From Pseudoxanthomonas suwonensis J47 (GTDB taxonomy: Bacteria > Pseudomonadota > Gammaproteobacteria > Xanthomonadales > Xanthomonadaceae), in contig NZ_KI911328.1 in the NCBI RefSeq assembly GCF_000513955.1, forward strand, positions 168,552-232,551: a stretch of DNA of 64,000 nt, read 5' to 3'. The position numbers were made by a program, and so were the translations under genes. Shown here one piece after another: positions 34,502-44,779 of this stretch; positions within the stretch are counted from its first letter, which is position 1; each line of letters opens with the position of its first letter. The notes under the pieces are model-generated. The model saw nothing but the letters and a program-made list of their open reading frames with translations. It was not told the origin of the DNA and ran no database searches.

Positions 34502-35056
34502 TCAGGGCGCGGCGGACCGCCGCGCCAGCCACTTGGCGGCCAGCCGCCGCATCGAATCGTCGTCCGCATTGGCGTGGATCGCCACGATCTCGCGCCAGGC
34601 CAGGTCGTACGATTCCCCGCTGACCACGTAACGTTCGTCCGCGCCGGCGCGGACGACGTAGCGCGCGTCGTAATGCCAGTGGCCCGGCACATCGCGGCGT
34701 TCCGGGATCCAGTGCCGGTCCAGGTCGAACAGCCCGCCGTCCTCCAGATGCAGGCCGGGCACGCCGGTTTCCTCCTGCGCCTCGCGCAGCGCCACCTGCG
34801 CCAGGTCGATGTCGCCGTCGGCGTGCCCGCCCGGCTGCAGCCAGCGGTCCAGCTTGCGGTGGTGGGTCAGCAGGGCGCGCTCGCCGTCGGCGCTGACCAC
34901 CCAGGCCGAACCGGTGAAGTGTCCTTCCAGGCGCGCGCGCACGAACGGGTCCTGCGGGTCGTCCAGCAGGGCGGCGAAGGCGTCGACGGTGGCGGCTTCC
35001 TCGGGATGGCGCTGGCGATAGTCGAGCAGCTGCCGGCGGAAATCGGTGAAACGCAT
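34502..35056 (-). CDS. NUDIX hydrolase
   Basis: 184 residues. The NUDIX box runs GHADGDIDLAQVALREAQEETGV (about residues 98-120) and keeps the metal-binding REAQEETG core. The first glutamate of the G-x5-E element is replaced by Ile, as is common in this subgroup of larger, uncharacterised bacterial NUDIX proteins. The N-terminal 60 residues (DYRQRHPEEAATVDAFAALL) are helical and family-typical. The substrate, a nucleoside diphosphate linked to some moiety, is unknown. It converges with serA (7-bp gap) and is divergent from an amino-acid permease. Confidence 0.88.
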   Translation of the reverse strand: MRFTDFRRQLLDYRQRHPEEAATVDAFAALLDDPQDPFVRARLEGHFTGSAWVVSADGERALLTHHRKLDRWLQPGGHADGDIDLAQVALREAQEETGVPGLHLEDGGLFDLDRHWIPERRDVPGHWHYDARYVVRAGADERYVVSGESYDLAWREIVAIHANADDDSMRRLAAKWLARRSAAP

Positions 35057-35241
35057 CGCGTCCTTCCATGAATGGGCGCGCCCGCCACGGCCGGGGCGGG
35101 CGCCGTTGCGGCAATGCCGCGGCACAGCTTGTGGTCCTCACGCCCCTTTGGCAAGGTACGGCGCTTGGGCTGCGCGCCGGTGGCGCATGCGGCAACCAGA
35201 CCACAGCCATCCGGACGGCGGCAACAGGGGAACACCACTCA

Positions 35242-36732
35242 ATGTCCAAGGGACTTTTCATCGTCAAACCGGTCGAACCGGCCGGCCATGTCGATGCGGG
35301 CGAACCGTTCGAGGGCAGCCTGCAGGGGGAATCGGAACTCAGGCGCACGCTGACCGCCCGCCACCTCGTACTGCTGGGCATCGGCGCGGTGATCGGCGCC
35401 GGCATCTTCGTGCTCACCGGCCAGGCCGCGGCCAACCACGCCGGCCCGGCGATCATGCTCAGCTTCGTCCTCGCCGGCTTTGCCTGCGCGATGGCGGGCC
35501 TGTGCTACGCCGAGTTCGCCTCGATGATGCCGGTCTCCGGCAGCGCCTATTCGTATTCGTACGCCACCCTCGGCGAGGCGGTGGCCTGGTTCATCGGCTG
35601 GTGCCTGGTGCTCGAGTACCTGTTCGCGTCCTCCACGGTCGCGGTGGGCTGGTCGGGGTATCTGGTCAGCTTCCTGACTTCGACGCTGGGACTGCCCTTC
35701 CCCGCCGAACTGGCCTCCGCGCCGCTCACCTGGAGCGAAGGCCGCTTCATCGCCACCGACGGCATCATCAACCTCCCGGCGGTGCTGATCGTCGCCGCGG
35801 TCAGCGGCCTGTGCTACGTCGGCATCACCCAGTCGGCCTTCGTCAACGCGATCATCGTCAGCATCAAGGTGGTGGTCATCGCCGCCTTCCTCGGCTTCGG
35901 CATCCAGTACGTCGATCCGGCCAACTGGACCCCGTTCATCCCGGAGAACACCGGTCCGGGCCAGTTCGGACTCGAGGGCGTGTACCGCGCGGCGACCATC
36001 GTGTTCTTCGCCTACATCGGCTTCGACGCGGTCTCCACCGCCGCCGGCGAGGCCAAGAACCCACAGCGCGACATGCCGATCGGCATCCTCGGTTCGCTGG
36101 CGGTATGCACCATCATCTACATCGCCGTGTGCGCGGTGCTGACCGGCATGACCCACTACTCGCTGCTGGGCACCGCCAAGCCGGTGGCCACCGCGCTGGA
36201 GGAAGTGCTCAAGGCCGACCCGGGCGCCAGCGTGGGCTGGCTGAAGACCGCGGTGGAGATCGGCGCGATCGCCGGCCTGTCCTCGGTGATCCTGGTCATG
36301 CTGATGGCGCAGCCGCGCATTTTCTACTCGATGTCGCGCGACGGCCTGCTGCCGAAGCTGTTCGGCAAGGTCCACCCGAAGTTCCAGACCCCGTACGTGG
36401 GCACGATCATCGTCGGCGTGCTGGCCTGCATGCTGGCCGGCTTCATGCCGCTGAGCGTGCTCGGCGAGCTGGTGTCGATGGGCACCCTGCTGGCCTTCGC
36501 CACGGTGTGCGTGGGCGTGTTCGTGCTGCGCTTCTCCCGCCCGGACCTGGCGCGTCCGTTCCGCGTGCCGATGTTCTGGCTGATCTGCCCGCTGGGCCTG
36601 CTCGCCTGCCTGTTCCTGTTCCTGCAGTCGTTCATGGAGCACTGGAAGATCTTCGTGGGCTGGACCGTGCTCGGCCAGGTCATCTACTTCGCCTACGGTT
36701 ACCGCCACAGCAAGCTGCGCAGGGCCGGCTGA
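35242..36732 (+). CDS. APC-family amino-acid permease (cationic amino-acid transporter type)
   Basis: 496 residues with about 12 hydrophobic segments. The APC signature GIGAVIGAGIFVLTGQAAANHAGPAI lies in TM1 (about 48-73) and FFAYIGFDAVSTAAGEAKNPQRDMPIGI in TM6. The second motif matches YfnA and eukaryotic CAT-type carriers rather than the GABA permease group. It is an inner-membrane importer whose substrate is probably neutral or basic amino acids. ATG 35242 follows AACAGGGGAA. A strong terminator follows the gene. Confidence 0.88.
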   Translation: MSKGLFIVKPVEPAGHVDAGEPFEGSLQGESELRRTLTARHLVLLGIGAVIGAGIFVLTGQAAANHAGPAIMLSFVLAGFACAMAGLCYAEFASMMPVSGSAYSYSYATLGEAVAWFIGWCLVLEYLFASSTVAVGWSGYLVSFLTSTLGLPFPAELASAPLTWSEGRFIATDGIINLPAVLIVAAVSGLCYVGITQSAFVNAIIVSIKVVVIAAFLGFGIQYVDPANWTPFIPENTGPGQFGLEGVYRAATIVFFAYIGFDAVSTAAGEAKNPQRDMPIGILGSLAVCTIIYIAVCAVLTGMTHYSLLGTAKPVATALEEVLKADPGASVGWLKTAVEIGAIAGLSSVILVMLMAQPRIFYSMSRDGLLPKLFGKVHPKFQTPYVGTIIVGVLACMLAGFMPLSVLGELVSMGTLLAFATVCVGVFVLRFSRPDLARPFRVPMFWLICPLGLLACLFLFLQSFMEHWKIFVGWTVLGQVIYFAYGYRHSKLRRAG

Positions 36733-36745
36733 CCACGATCCGCAC

Positions 36746-36770
36746 GCGGCCGGCGCCCTGCGCCGGCCGC
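36746..36770 (+). terminator. Terminator-like hairpin between two permease genes
   Basis: An 11-bp perfect stem (gcggccggcgc/gcgccggccgc) with a three-base loop, followed by TTCGTT, starts 14 bp after the first permease stop. Confidence 0.65.
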
Positions 36771-36798
36771 TTCGTTCCACCCAGGGGAAACGCGCAAG

Positions 36799-38109
36799 AT
36801 GGGCGCAACGTCCGCACGCAAGATCGGTCCGGTGCTGGCGACCTTCGTGGTCGCCAACAACATGATCGGTTCGGGGTTCTTCCTTCTGCCGGCCATGCTG
36901 GCCAAGTCCGGCGGCGTCACCGCGCTGGCCTGGCTGGTGTGCACGGCGCTGGCGATGATGCTGGGCGGCGCCTTCGCGCGCCTGGCGCGGCACCACCCGG
37001 GCCTGGAGTCGCCCGACGACTACGTGCGCCCCTCGCTGGGCCGCGACGTCAGCTTTCTGGCCACGACCATGTACTGGGTGTCCTCGTGGATCGGCAACAA
37101 TGCCATCGCGGTGGCCGCGTTCGGCTACCTGCTGGTGGTGCTGCAGACCTGGCTGCCGGTCGGCGACGGACCGGGCGTGCGCCTGGGCGGCCAGGTGGCG
37201 CTGATCTGGCTGATGTTCGCGCTGAACCTGATGGGCCCGCGGCCGATCGCGCGCTTCCAGTCGCTGTGCGTGGTGCTGGGCCTGCTGCCGGTGGCGCTGA
37301 TCCTCACCGCCGGCTGGGCCTATTTCGATCCGTCGGTGTACCGCGACTCCTGGAACGTGTCCGGCCAGTCCGACGTGACCGTGGTGATGCAGTCGCTGGC
37401 GCCGATCTTCTGGGCCTTCGTCGGCCTGGAGACCGGCGCGATGGTCGCCGGCGTGGTCGACGATCCGGACCGCAACGTGCCGCGCGCCACCCTCGGCGGC
37501 ATCGCCATCGCCGGCGCGGTGTACCTGGTGTCCTCCGTGCTGATGATGGGCATCGTGCCCGCCGCCGAGCTCGCCCAGTCCGGCGCGCCGTTCGCCCTGG
37601 TCGCCGGGAACATGTTCGGGCCCTGGGCCATGCCGATCATCGCCGCCGCCGCCGCGATCAAGGCCACCGGCACGCTCGGCGGCTGGATGCTGGTCACCGG
37701 CGAGTCCGGCGCGCGCGCGGCGCAGCGCGGCTTCCTGCCGGCGGTGTTCGGCCACCTGCGCCCGAACGGTTCGGCCGCCACCGGCCTGTTCATCATCTCG
37801 CTGTCGATGACCGCGCTGGCCTTCCTCACCCTGGCGCCGACCGTTTCGGGCCAGTTCGAGGTGCTGATCGAGATGGTCGTGGTGCTGGTGGTGATGGCCT
37901 ATGTCGCCGCCGGCCTGGCCCTGCTGCTCGGTACGCGCGAACGGCCGTCCACCCACCGCGAGAAGGTGCTGGGCATGGGCGCGCTGGTGGCCTGCGGGCT
38001 GCTGGTCTATTCGACGCCGGGGAAGACCCTGGTCGGCGGGCTGGTGATCGCCCTGCTGGCGTGGGCGGCCTTCCGCGGTTTCAGCCGGAAGGAAGCCGTG
38101 GCGCGTTAA
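36799..38109 (+). CDS. Amino-acid permease/antiporter, AdiC/PotE-like APC family
   Basis: 436 residues with about 12 membrane segments. TM1 has [23 protein letters not shown], the GSG(F/I) substrate-backbone motif of the AdiC/CadB/PotE antiporter group. TM6 has [31 protein letters not shown]. In that group the relatives exchange arginine/agmatine, lysine/cadaverine or ornithine/putrescine. No matching decarboxylase is in the window, so the substrate is open. mtnB begins only 10 bp downstream, so the permease and the methionine salvage genes may be co-transcribed. Confidence 0.85.
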   Translation: MGATSARKIGPVLATFVVANNMIGSGFFLLPAMLAKSGGVTALAWLVCTALAMMLGGAFARLARHHPGLESPDDYVRPSLGRDVSFLATTMYWVSSWIGNNAIAVAAFGYLLVVLQTWLPVGDGPGVRLGGQVALIWLMFALNLMGPRPIARFQSLCVVLGLLPVALILTAGWAYFDPSVYRDSWNVSGQSDVTVVMQSLAPIFWAFVGLETGAMVAGVVDDPDRNVPRATLGGIAIAGAVYLVSSVLMMGIVPAAELAQSGAPFALVAGNMFGPWAMPIIAAAAAIKATGTLGGWMLVTGESGARAAQRGFLPAVFGHLRPNGSAATGLFIISLSMTALAFLTLAPTVSGQFEVLIEMVVVLVVMAYVAAGLALLLGTRERPSTHREKVLGMGALVACGLLVYSTPGKTLVGGLVIALLAWAAFRGFSRKEAVAR

Positions 38110-38119
38110 ACTGCGCGCC

Positions 38120-38764
38120 ATGAACACCCCCCAGGTTCCCTACGACCAGGCCCGCCTCGGCGAGCTGGCCCGGCTGCTGATCGACAACATCCGCGAGCTT
38201 GCGCAGCTGGGCTGGACGCCGGCCACCTCCAGCAACTTCTCGCACCGCCTGGACGACCGCCACGCGGCGATCACCGTGTCCGGCCGCGACAAGGGCCGGC
38301 TGGTCGAGGGCGACATCATGGTCGTCGACTTCGAAGGCCAGGCCGTCGGCCGCCCGCTGCGGCCGTCCGCCGAGACCCTGCTGCACACGCGCCTGTACCA
38401 GCGCTTCCCCGCGGTCGGCTGCGTGCTGCACACGCATTCGCCGGTGCAGACCGTGGCCTCGCGCCTCTACGCGCCCCAGGGCCACGTGCGCCTGGAAGGC
38501 TACGAGCTGCTCAAGGCCTTCCACGGCAACAGCACCCACGAGACCGCGGTGGACGTGCCGGTATTCGCCAACACCCAGGACATGACCGTGCTGTCGGCGC
38601 AGGTGGACGCCCTGCTCGACCGCCAGGCCATGTGGGGCTACCTGATCGACGGCCACGGCCTGTACGCCTGGGGCCGCGACATGGCCGAGGCGCGCCGCCA
38701 CCTGGAGGCGTTCGAGTTCCTGCTCGGCTGCGAGCTGGAGCTGCGCAAGCTCGGCGCCCGCTGA
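38120..38764 (+). CDS. mtnB: Methylthioribulose-1-phosphate dehydratase
   Basis: 214 residues, class II aldolase-like fold. The zinc histidines are visible in [15 protein letters not shown] (about 107-121) and in [20 protein letters not shown] (about 175-194). The substrate-side Glu and TSSNFSHRL segment are conserved. It dehydrates 5-methylthioribulose 1-phosphate in the methionine salvage pathway. mtnD and mtnC follow, but mtnA and mtnP are not in the window. A TAAACT sequence inside the end of the permease gene (about 38106-38111) could be a -10. Confidence 0.93.
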   Translation: MNTPQVPYDQARLGELARLLIDNIRELAQLGWTPATSSNFSHRLDDRHAAITVSGRDKGRLVEGDIMVVDFEGQAVGRPLRPSAETLLHTRLYQRFPAVGCVLHTHSPVQTVASRLYAPQGHVRLEGYELLKAFHGNSTHETAVDVPVFANTQDMTVLSAQVDALLDRQAMWGYLIDGHGLYAWGRDMAEARRHLEAFEFLLGCELELRKLGAR

Positions 38765-38881
38765 GCCGCGGCGTTGCAGCGCCGCATGCCGCCGTTGCGC
38801 TGGCGTTGCCGGCGGGCGGCGGCGCAGCTGGTACCCTAGACGGTCCCCGCGCCCCGTGCGCCACGCCGCGAGAACGCCCCC

Positions 38882-39436
38882 ATGAGCCGACTGCGCATCT
38901 TCGACGAGAACGATCCCGGCCAGCCCCTGTTCGCCAGCCGCGACGGGGACGCCATTGCCGCCGAACTGGGAAAGATCGGCGTGACCTTCGAGCGCTGGCG
39001 CGCCAGCAAGCCGATCGAGCCCGGCGCTTCCCCGGAAGCGGTGATGGAGGCCTACCGCGCCGATATCGACCGGCTGGTGGCCGAGCGCGGCTTCCGCACC
39101 GTGGACGTGGTCAGCATCGCCCCGGACAACCCGAACCGGGAGGAAATGCGCAGGAAGTTCCTCGACGAGCACTTCCACAAGGAAGACGAGGTCCGCTTCT
39201 TCGTCGCCGGCTCCGGCCTGTTCACCCTGCACGTGGAAGGCAAGGTCTACGAGGTCGAGTGCGTGAAGGACGACCTGATCGCGGTGCCGGACGGCACGAA
39301 GCACTGGTTCGACATGGGCGAGTCGCCGAACTTCGTGGCGATCCGCTTCTTCACCGAGCCGGATGGCTGGGTGGGCCATTTCACCGGCACCGACATCGCC
39401 GGCCGCTTCCCGCGCTACGAGCCCGAAGCCGCCTGA
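38882..39436 (+). CDS. mtnD: Acireductone dioxygenase
   Basis: 184 residues, a cupin enzyme that cleaves the acireductone intermediate of methionine salvage to the keto-acid of methionine and formate (Fe form). The metal ligands are in [14 protein letters not shown] (His, His, Glu at about 98-104) and the distal His in [10 protein letters not shown] (about 140). It is separated from mtnB by 117 bp without an obvious gene. A terminator follows 20 bp after the stop. Confidence 0.94.
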   Translation: MSRLRIFDENDPGQPLFASRDGDAIAAELGKIGVTFERWRASKPIEPGASPEAVMEAYRADIDRLVAERGFRTVDVVSIAPDNPNREEMRRKFLDEHFHKEDEVRFFVAGSGLFTLHVEGKVYEVECVKDDLIAVPDGTKHWFDMGESPNFVAIRFFTEPDGWVGHFTGTDIAGRFPRYEPEAA

Positions 39437-39456
39437 TCCGCCGCCCCCCTCATCCC

Positions 39457-39483
39457 GCGCCCCTCACTGGAGGGGCGCTTTTT
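39457..39483 (+). terminator. Strong intrinsic terminator between mtnD and mtnC
   Basis: A perfect 9-bp stem (gcgcccctc/gaggggcgc) with an actg tetraloop is followed by TTTTT. It ends 15 bp before the mtnC start codon. No promoter can fit between the T tract and that ATG, so mtnC expression requires read-through or an upstream promoter that passes this hairpin. Confidence 0.85.
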
Positions 39484-39497
39484 CTGCAGCCCACGAC

Positions 39498-40196
39498 ATG
39501 ACCCGCGCGATCCTCACCGACATCGAAGGCACCACCAGCAGCATCTCGTTCGTGCGCGACGTGCTGTTCCCCTACGCGCGGCGCGCCCTGCCCGGCTTCG
39601 TCGAGGCGCACGGGCACGAGCCGGAGGTGCGGCGCTGGCTGGACGCGGTCGCGGTCGAGGCCGGCGGCCTGTGCCAGGACGCGATGATCGTGGAGACACT
39701 GCAGGGCTGGATCGACCAGGACCGCAAGCACACCGCGCTCAAGGCGCTGCAGGGCATGGTCTGGGAAGCCGGCTACCGCAACGCCGACTTCACCGCCCCG
39801 GTCTACCCGGACGCGGCGCAGACGCTGCAGCGCTGGCATTCGCTGGGGCTGCCGCTGTACGTCTACTCCTCCGGCTCGGTGCCGGCGCAGAAGCTGTTCT
39901 TCGGCCACAGCGACGCCGGCGACCTGACCGGGCTGTTCTCCGGCTGGTTCGACACCGAGGTCGGCGGCAAGCGCGAGGCGGCCAGCTACACCCGCATCGC
40001 CACGGAGATCGGCCTGGCGCCGCACGACATCCTGTTCCTGTCCGACGTGGTCGAGGAGCTCGACGCAGCGCGTGCCGCCGGCCTGCACACCGTGCTGGTC
40101 GACCGGCCGGCGGACTACGCCGAGCCGCGCGCCGGCGATGCCGCGCACGGCCACACCCGCGTGTCCAGCTTCCTCGAGGTCGAGCTGCCGCTCTGA
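39498..40196 (+). CDS. mtnC: Enolase-phosphatase E1 (2,3-diketo-5-methylthiopentyl-1-phosphate enolase/phosphatase)
   Basis: 232 residues, HAD superfamily. Motif I is [16 protein letters not shown], with the Glu after the nucleophile Asp that is typical of MtnC. Motif II is [14 protein letters not shown] and motif III/IV is [18 protein letters not shown]. It enolises and dephosphorylates the diketo intermediate to acireductone, the substrate of MtnD. ATG 39498 was chosen because the motif begins three residues later. A strong terminator hairpin immediately upstream implies regulated expression relative to mtnD. Confidence 0.94.
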   Translation: MTRAILTDIEGTTSSISFVRDVLFPYARRALPGFVEAHGHEPEVRRWLDAVAVEAGGLCQDAMIVETLQGWIDQDRKHTALKALQGMVWEAGYRNADFTAPVYPDAAQTLQRWHSLGLPLYVYSSGSVPAQKLFFGHSDAGDLTGLFSGWFDTEVGGKREAASYTRIATEIGLAPHDILFLSDVVEELDAARAAGLHTVLVDRPADYAEPRAGDAAHGHTRVSSFLEVELPL

Positions 40197-40363
40197 GCCA
40201 TGCCGGCGCCGCCCTGGCGCCGAAGCGGGAATGGTTCGCGTTTGAACGCGCGCCGCGCCGGCTGGCTAGACTGCGCGCCACGCAACCAGCCGCTCTGCGC
40301 GCCAGTCACGCGTCCGCCGCCAGCCAGCCTTCGCCAGCCAGCCGCGGAACTTCGTACCGGCGC

Positions 40364-41935
40364 CTATTCCCCCGCGGCTTCCTGCAGCCGGTATTCGGTC
40401 GAAGCCAGCACCTCGCCCTGCCAGCGCTCGAAGGCGCGTACCTCGACCCGGTGCACGCCCGGCGCCAGTCCCGTATCCAGTGCGCCACGCCACAGGTGGG
40501 TGGAATCCACCGCCTCGGGCGAGCGGTCGAAGCCGCGCAGCGCCGGCGCCAGGTCGTCGGCCACGTTCTCCACCAGCAGGCGCGGGTCCGCGCGCTCGAC
40601 GCGCTTCATCGGCTTCCAGGCGCCTCCGTCGATGCGGTATTCGACGCGGGTGGAGGCATCGCCCATGAACACGTTGGCGAACACGCCCCAGGCCGGGTAC
40701 GCGCCCTTGCGCAGCACCCTCGGCGCGTGCAGGGCCATGGCCCGGGTGAAGGCCGGATCGTCGGTCCCTATGCGGGCCGGATGGTAGGCCAGCGCGTAAC
40801 CGCCCGAGGCATCGATCGACAGCGTGGCGTAGCCGTTGGGCGTGCCGTCGGCCATGGTCGCGTCGGGAATGCCCTGCGCATCGGCCACGCCCGACCAGAA
40901 CGCGCCGCAGGCCGCGCCGACGTTGTACTCGTGCAGCGGCGCCGCACCCTGCCAGCCCTCCTTTTCCCCATGCCAGTAGTGCTGCTGCACGTGGCTGTGG
41001 CCGCTGAGCAGGAGCACGCGCGGGCGCTCGCGCAGCAGCGCGAACAGGCGCGCGCGGTCGGCGGCTCGGAAGGTCTGGCGGCCGCCGGTATCGAACACCG
41101 GGATGTGCATGCCCAACACCACCAGGCGCTCGGGGACCAGCTGGTCCAGGTAGGCTTCGAGGAAGCGGAACTGGTCCTCGCGCAGGCCGCCGATGTAGCC
41201 CGGGCCCTGCCCCGGCTGCACGACCACGTCGTCGAGGAACACGAACGCGGCACCGCCCTCCTCCACCGCGTAGGTGTCCGGGCCGTAGACCGCGTGCCAG
41301 CTCGTCAGCGAAGCCGCGTCGTCCTTGGCGCCCGGCTCGACGTCGTGGTTGCCCGGCACGTGGAACCAGGGCACCTGCAGCCGGGTGGTGACGGCGTTGA
41401 GCTCGGCGTAGAGCTGCATTTCGTCGTCGACCAGGTCGCCGAGGGTCACGCCCAGCGCGGCCGGATGGCGGCCAATGATCGGCTCGACGATGTCGCGGCG
41501 GTAGTAGTCGATGTCGTCCCGGCTCTTCACCTGGCTGTCGGTGAACACCAGCACTTCGGTCGCAGCCTCCGCGGACGCGGTCCCGGGCAGCAGCGCGAAG
41601 TCGGCCTGCACGCGGCCCTTCGCCGGCACCGCGCGCCAGAACGCCGGCAGGCCGTCGGCCGCCGGCGCAAAGCGCAGGGTGGCCGGCTTGACCACGAAGA
41701 CGTGCGCGCCCGGGCGTGCATCGATGCGGTAGCGCCCCTGCGCATCGGTGCGCACGATGCGCTCGCCGTCGGAGACGGCCACGTCGGCCAGCGCGACGTC
41801 GCCGGCGGTACGCCCCGGCCGGCCATCCTGTTCCAGGTAGACCTGGCCGCCTACCGCGACGGTGGTGGCCGCGTACGCCGCGACCGGCAGGATGGACGCC
41901 GCAAGGACCAGGGCGGCGGAGGCGCGCAGGAACAT
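40364..41935 (-). CDS. Secreted calcineurin-like metallophosphoesterase
   Basis: 523 residues with a signal peptide (MFLRASAALVLAASILPVAAYA). A beta-sandwich domain of the metallophosphoesterase N-terminal type follows (about 25-120). The calcineurin-like catalytic domain has TDSQVKS, TLGDLVDDEM, HVPGNHDVEPG and LLLSGHSHVQQHYWHG (about 128-320). A C-terminal beta domain ends the protein (about 390-520, VEYRIDGGAWKPMKRV). It is probably a periplasmic or exported phosphodiesterase or phosphatase; the substrate is unknown. It converges with mtnC across 167 bp of repetitive GC-rich spacer. Confidence 0.88.
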   Translation of the reverse strand: MFLRASAALVLAASILPVAAYAATTVAVGGQVYLEQDGRPGRTAGDVALADVAVSDGERIVRTDAQGRYRIDARPGAHVFVVKPATLRFAPAADGLPAFWRAVPAKGRVQADFALLPGTASAEAATEVLVFTDSQVKSRDDIDYYRRDIVEPIIGRHPAALGVTLGDLVDDEMQLYAELNAVTTRLQVPWFHVPGNHDVEPGAKDDAASLTSWHAVYGPDTYAVEEGGAAFVFLDDVVVQPGQGPGYIGGLREDQFRFLEAYLDQLVPERLVVLGMHIPVFDTGGRQTFRAADRARLFALLRERPRVLLLSGHSHVQQHYWHGEKEGWQGAAPLHEYNVGAACGAFWSGVADAQGIPDATMADGTPNGYATLSIDASGGYALAYHPARIGTDDPAFTRAMALHAPRVLRKGAYPAWGVFANVFMGDASTRVEYRIDGGAWKPMKRVERADPRLLVENVADDLAPALRGFDRSPEAVDSTHLWRGALDTGLAPGVHRVEVRAFERWQGEVLASTEYRLQEAAGE

Positions 41936-41999
41936 CGCGTCACCATTGGCAGGAAGGAACCGCGATTGTAGTCGTCCCCGCCACCGGCGGCCCCGCCCC

Positions 42000-42671
42000 T
42001 CAGCCGCGGTGGCGCTGCTCCAGCACTTCGACCGCGTGCGCCAGCGACAGCCCGCGCGAGTGCAGCAGCACGGTCAGGTGGTAGACCAGGTCGGCGGCCT
42101 CGCCGAGCAGCTGCTCGTCGTTCTGGGCCACGCCGGCCAGCGCGGTCTCCACCCCCTCCTCGCCCACCTTCTGCGCGATCCGGCGCACCCCGGACTCGAA
42201 CAGGCTCGTGGTGTAGCTGCCCTCGGGCCGCTCGCGGGCGCGCCGCGCGACCAGCGCGTCGAGTTCGCCGAGGAAGGAGACGTCGCCCTGCGGCGGCGCC
42301 TCCACCTGCGCCGGCGCGTGGGCGAAACAGCTGGCGCGCTGCAGGTGGCAGGTCGGGCCGCGCGGGCGCGCCAGCACCAGCAGCGCGTCCGAATCGCAGT
42401 CGGTGTCGATCCCGACCAGCTCCAGCACGTGGCCGGAGGTCTCGCCCTTGGTCCACAGGCGCTGCTTGCTGCGGCTGTAGAAGGTGACCAGGCGCGTATC
42501 CAGGGTGGCGCGGAAGGCGTCGCGGTTCATGTAGCCGAGCATCAGCACGCGCAGGGTGTCGGCGTCCTGCACGATCGCCGGCAGCAGGCCCTCGCCCTTG
42601 TCCCAGTCCAGCGACTCGCACAGCAGGGTCGGGCCGCGCACGCGGGTCGCCACGGAAACGGATTCAGACAT
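42000..42671 (-). CDS. hisIE: Bifunctional phosphoribosyl-AMP cyclohydrolase / phosphoribosyl-ATP pyrophosphohydrolase
   Basis: 223 residues. The N-terminal HisI domain (about 20-120) has [31 protein letters not shown], the zinc Cys/Asp sites ([24 protein letters not shown]) and the usual spacing. The C-terminal HisE domain (about 130-220) has [29 protein letters not shown]. It performs the second and third steps of histidine synthesis. Last gene of the operon, overlapping hisF by 8 bp. Confidence 0.97.
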   Translation of the reverse strand: MSESVSVATRVRGPTLLCESLDWDKGEGLLPAIVQDADTLRVLMLGYMNRDAFRATLDTRLVTFYSRSKQRLWTKGETSGHVLELVGIDTDCDSDALLVLARPRGPTCHLQRASCFAHAPAQVEAPPQGDVSFLGELDALVARRARERPEGSYTTSLFESGVRRIAQKVGEEGVETALAGVAQNDEQLLGEAADLVYHLTVLLHSRGLSLAHAVEVLEQRHRG

Positions 42672-43437
42672 CTCTCACCTCGATGTCCCGCTGGCGCAGG
42701 AAACGCTTGAGTTCCGGAATGGCAATGGTGCCACCGTGGAACACGCTGGCGGCCAGCGCGCCGTCCACGTCGGCCTGTTCGAAGGCTTCGGCGAAGTGCA
42801 GCATCTCGCCGGCGCCGCCCGAGGCGACCAGCGGCACGTGGCAGGCCGCACGCGCCTCGCGCAGCTGGACGATGTCGTAGCCGCGGCGCACGCCGTCGCT
42901 GTCCATGCAGTTGAGCACGATCTCGCCGGCGCCCAGGCGCTGCGCCTCGACGATCCAGTCGAGGGTGCGCACGCCCGGCTCGCGGGTCCGCGATGGATCG
43001 CCGGTGTTGGTCCGCACCCGCCACTGGCCGTCGGCCTCGCGGATCGAGTCGATGCCGACCACCACGCACTGCACGCCGAAGGCGTCGGCCAGTTCGGAGA
43101 CCAGCGCGGGACGCTCCAGCGCCGGCGAGTTGATCGAGATCTTGTCGGCGCCGGCATGCAGCACGCGGCGCGCGGTCTCCACGTCGCGGATGCCGCCGGC
43201 GACGCAGAACGGGATGTCGATCAGCCGTGCCACCCGCTCGACCCAGGCGTGGTCGACCGAACGCCCCTGCGGGCTGGCGCTGATGTCGTAGAACACCAGC
43301 TCGTCGGCGCCTTCGTCGCGGTAGCGCATCGCCAGCTCGGCGATGTCGCCCATGTCGACGTGGTCGCGGAAGCGCACGCCCTTGACCACGCGGCCGTCGC
43401 GCACGTCCAGGCAGGGAATGATGCGGCGGCTCAGCAT
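42664..43437 (-). CDS. hisF: Imidazole glycerol phosphate synthase, cyclase subunit
   Basis: 257 residues, TIM barrel with the N-terminal [20 protein letters not shown] and catalytic Asp11 in PCLDV. The phosphate-binding loops [15 protein letters not shown] and [12 protein letters not shown] are present. It partners with HisH, which feeds it ammonia to make imidazole glycerol phosphate and AICAR. The start at 43437 lies within the end of hisA. Confidence 0.97.
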   Translation of the reverse strand: MLSRRIIPCLDVRDGRVVKGVRFRDHVDMGDIAELAMRYRDEGADELVFYDISASPQGRSVDHAWVERVARLIDIPFCVAGGIRDVETARRVLHAGADKISINSPALERPALVSELADAFGVQCVVVGIDSIREADGQWRVRTNTGDPSRTREPGVRTLDWIVEAQRLGAGEIVLNCMDSDGVRRGYDIVQLREARAACHVPLVASGGAGEMLHFAEAFEQADVDGALAASVFHGGTIAIPELKRFLRQRDIEVRDV

Positions 43438-44180
43438 GCGGGCTTCTCCAGCACCAGTGCGTCGGCCAGGGCCAGGCGCCCTTCCAGCAGGGCGCGGCCG
43501 AGCACCGCGCCGGCACAGCCGGCCGTGCGCGCGGCCGCCACGTCGCCGGCGTCGCGCACGCCGCCGGAGGCCTGCACGGCCACCTCCGGCGCCAGCGCAT
43601 GCAGGTGCGCGTACAGGTCCAGGTTCGGCCCGGACAGCATGCCGTCGCGGGCGATGTCGGTGCACAGCAGGTGGCGCAGGCCGGCCTCGACGTAGCGCGG
43701 CAGCAGCGCGTCCAGGGTGACCCCGGCATCCTCGGTCCAGCCATGCACAGGCAGCTGCCAGGTAGCGGCCTCGTCCTGGCGCGTATCCAGGGCCACGGTG
43801 ATGCGCTCGCCGCCGAATTCGTCCAGCCAGGCCAGCACGGCCTCCGGCTCGCGCACGGACAGCGATCCGACCACCACGCGCGCGGCACCGGCATCGAGGA
43901 TCCGCGCCACGTCGTCGCGCGAGCGCACGCCGCCACCGGTCTGCACCTGCAGGCCGGTCTCGCGGCTGATCGCCGCCAGCAGCGGCGCCAGGGTGTAGCC
44001 GCCGGCACGGGCCGCGTCCAGGTCGACCAGGTGCATCCAGCGCGCGCCGGCGGCCGCGAATGCGGCGGCGCGCGGCAGCGGATCGTCGCCGTACTGCGTC
44101 TCGCGCGCGTAATCGCCCTGGGCCAGGCGCACGACCTTGCCGCCACGGATGTCCAGCGCCGGGTAAACGGTGAAGCCCAT
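43431..44180 (-). CDS. hisA: ProFAR isomerase
   Basis: 249 residues, TIM barrel homologous to HisF. The catalytic Asp is in [22 protein letters not shown], and the second acid is in [18 protein letters not shown]. It isomerises the aminoaldose ProFAR to the aminoketose PRFAR. Its ATG overlaps the stop of hisH (shared base at 44180), consistent with translational coupling. Confidence 0.97.
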   Translation of the reverse strand: MGFTVYPALDIRGGKVVRLAQGDYARETQYGDDPLPRAAAFAAAGARWMHLVDLDAARAGGYTLAPLLAAISRETGLQVQTGGGVRSRDDVARILDAGAARVVVGSLSVREPEAVLAWLDEFGGERITVALDTRQDEAATWQLPVHGWTEDAGVTLDALLPRYVEAGLRHLLCTDIARDGMLSGPNLDLYAHLHALAPEVAVQASGGVRDAGDVAAARTAGCAGAVLGRALLEGRLALADALVLEKPAC

Positions 44181-44779
44181 CAGAAATCCATCTCCAGGAA
44201 GTTGCGCAGGATCCGCGCGCCGGTGGCGGCCGAGCGTTCCGGATGGAACTGTGCGCCGCAATGGCGGCCGCGCTGGACCACCGCGGTGAACAGGCTGCCA
44301 TGGTCGCTGGCGGCGACCGTGTCCGCCGTGAGCGGCGCCGCATAGCTGTGCACGAAGTACGCGCTGGCGCCCTCGGGCACGCCGTCCATCAGCGCCGACG
44401 GCCGCATGATGCGCAGCCCGTTCCAGCCCATGTGCGGGATGCGGATGCACTGCCCCGGGCGCATGTGCCGGACCACGCCGGGCAGCAGGCCCAGGCATTC
44501 GACGTCGCCCTCTTCCGAGCCTTCGTACAGCAGCTGCATGCCCAGGCAGATGCCCAGCAGCGGCGCCTGCAACCGGCGCAGCGGCTCCACCAGGTCCTGC
44601 GCGTGCAGGCGGCGCATCGCTTCCGGGGCCGCGCCGACGCCGGGCAGGATCACGCGGTCGGCGCCTTCCAGCCCGGCCGCGTCGCGCACTACCCGCGGGG
44701 CGACGCCGAGGCGTTCCAGCGCATAGCAGACCGAGCCGAGGTTGGCGCCGCCGGCATCGATGATGGCGACGTCGCTCAC
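44180..44779 (-). CDS. hisH: Imidazole glycerol phosphate synthase, glutaminase subunit
   Basis: 199 residues, class I glutamine amidotransferase. The nucleophile Cys is in [19 protein letters not shown] (about residue 77), the oxyanion region is [12 protein letters not shown], and the His-Glu pair is in [10 protein letters not shown] (about 180). It starts with GTG at 44779, overlapping hisB by 4 bp. It produces ammonia for HisF. Confidence 0.96.
   Translation of the reverse strand: MSDVAIIDAGGANLGSVCYALERLGVAPRVVRDAAGLEGADRVILPGVGAAPEAMRRLHAQDLVEPLRRLQAPLLGICLGMQLLYEGSEEGDVECLGLLPGVVRHMRPGQCIRIPHMGWNGLRIMRPSALMDGVPEGASAYFVHSYAAPLTADTVAASDHGSLFTAVVQRGRHCGAQFHPERSAATGARILRNFLEMDF

Noticed and set aside
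40255-40290. TAGACT-like -10 on the plus strand between mtnC and the phosphoesterase gene
   Set aside because: It would drive only antisense RNA into the phosphoesterase gene and has no -35. It may be a chance match in a GC-rich spacer.
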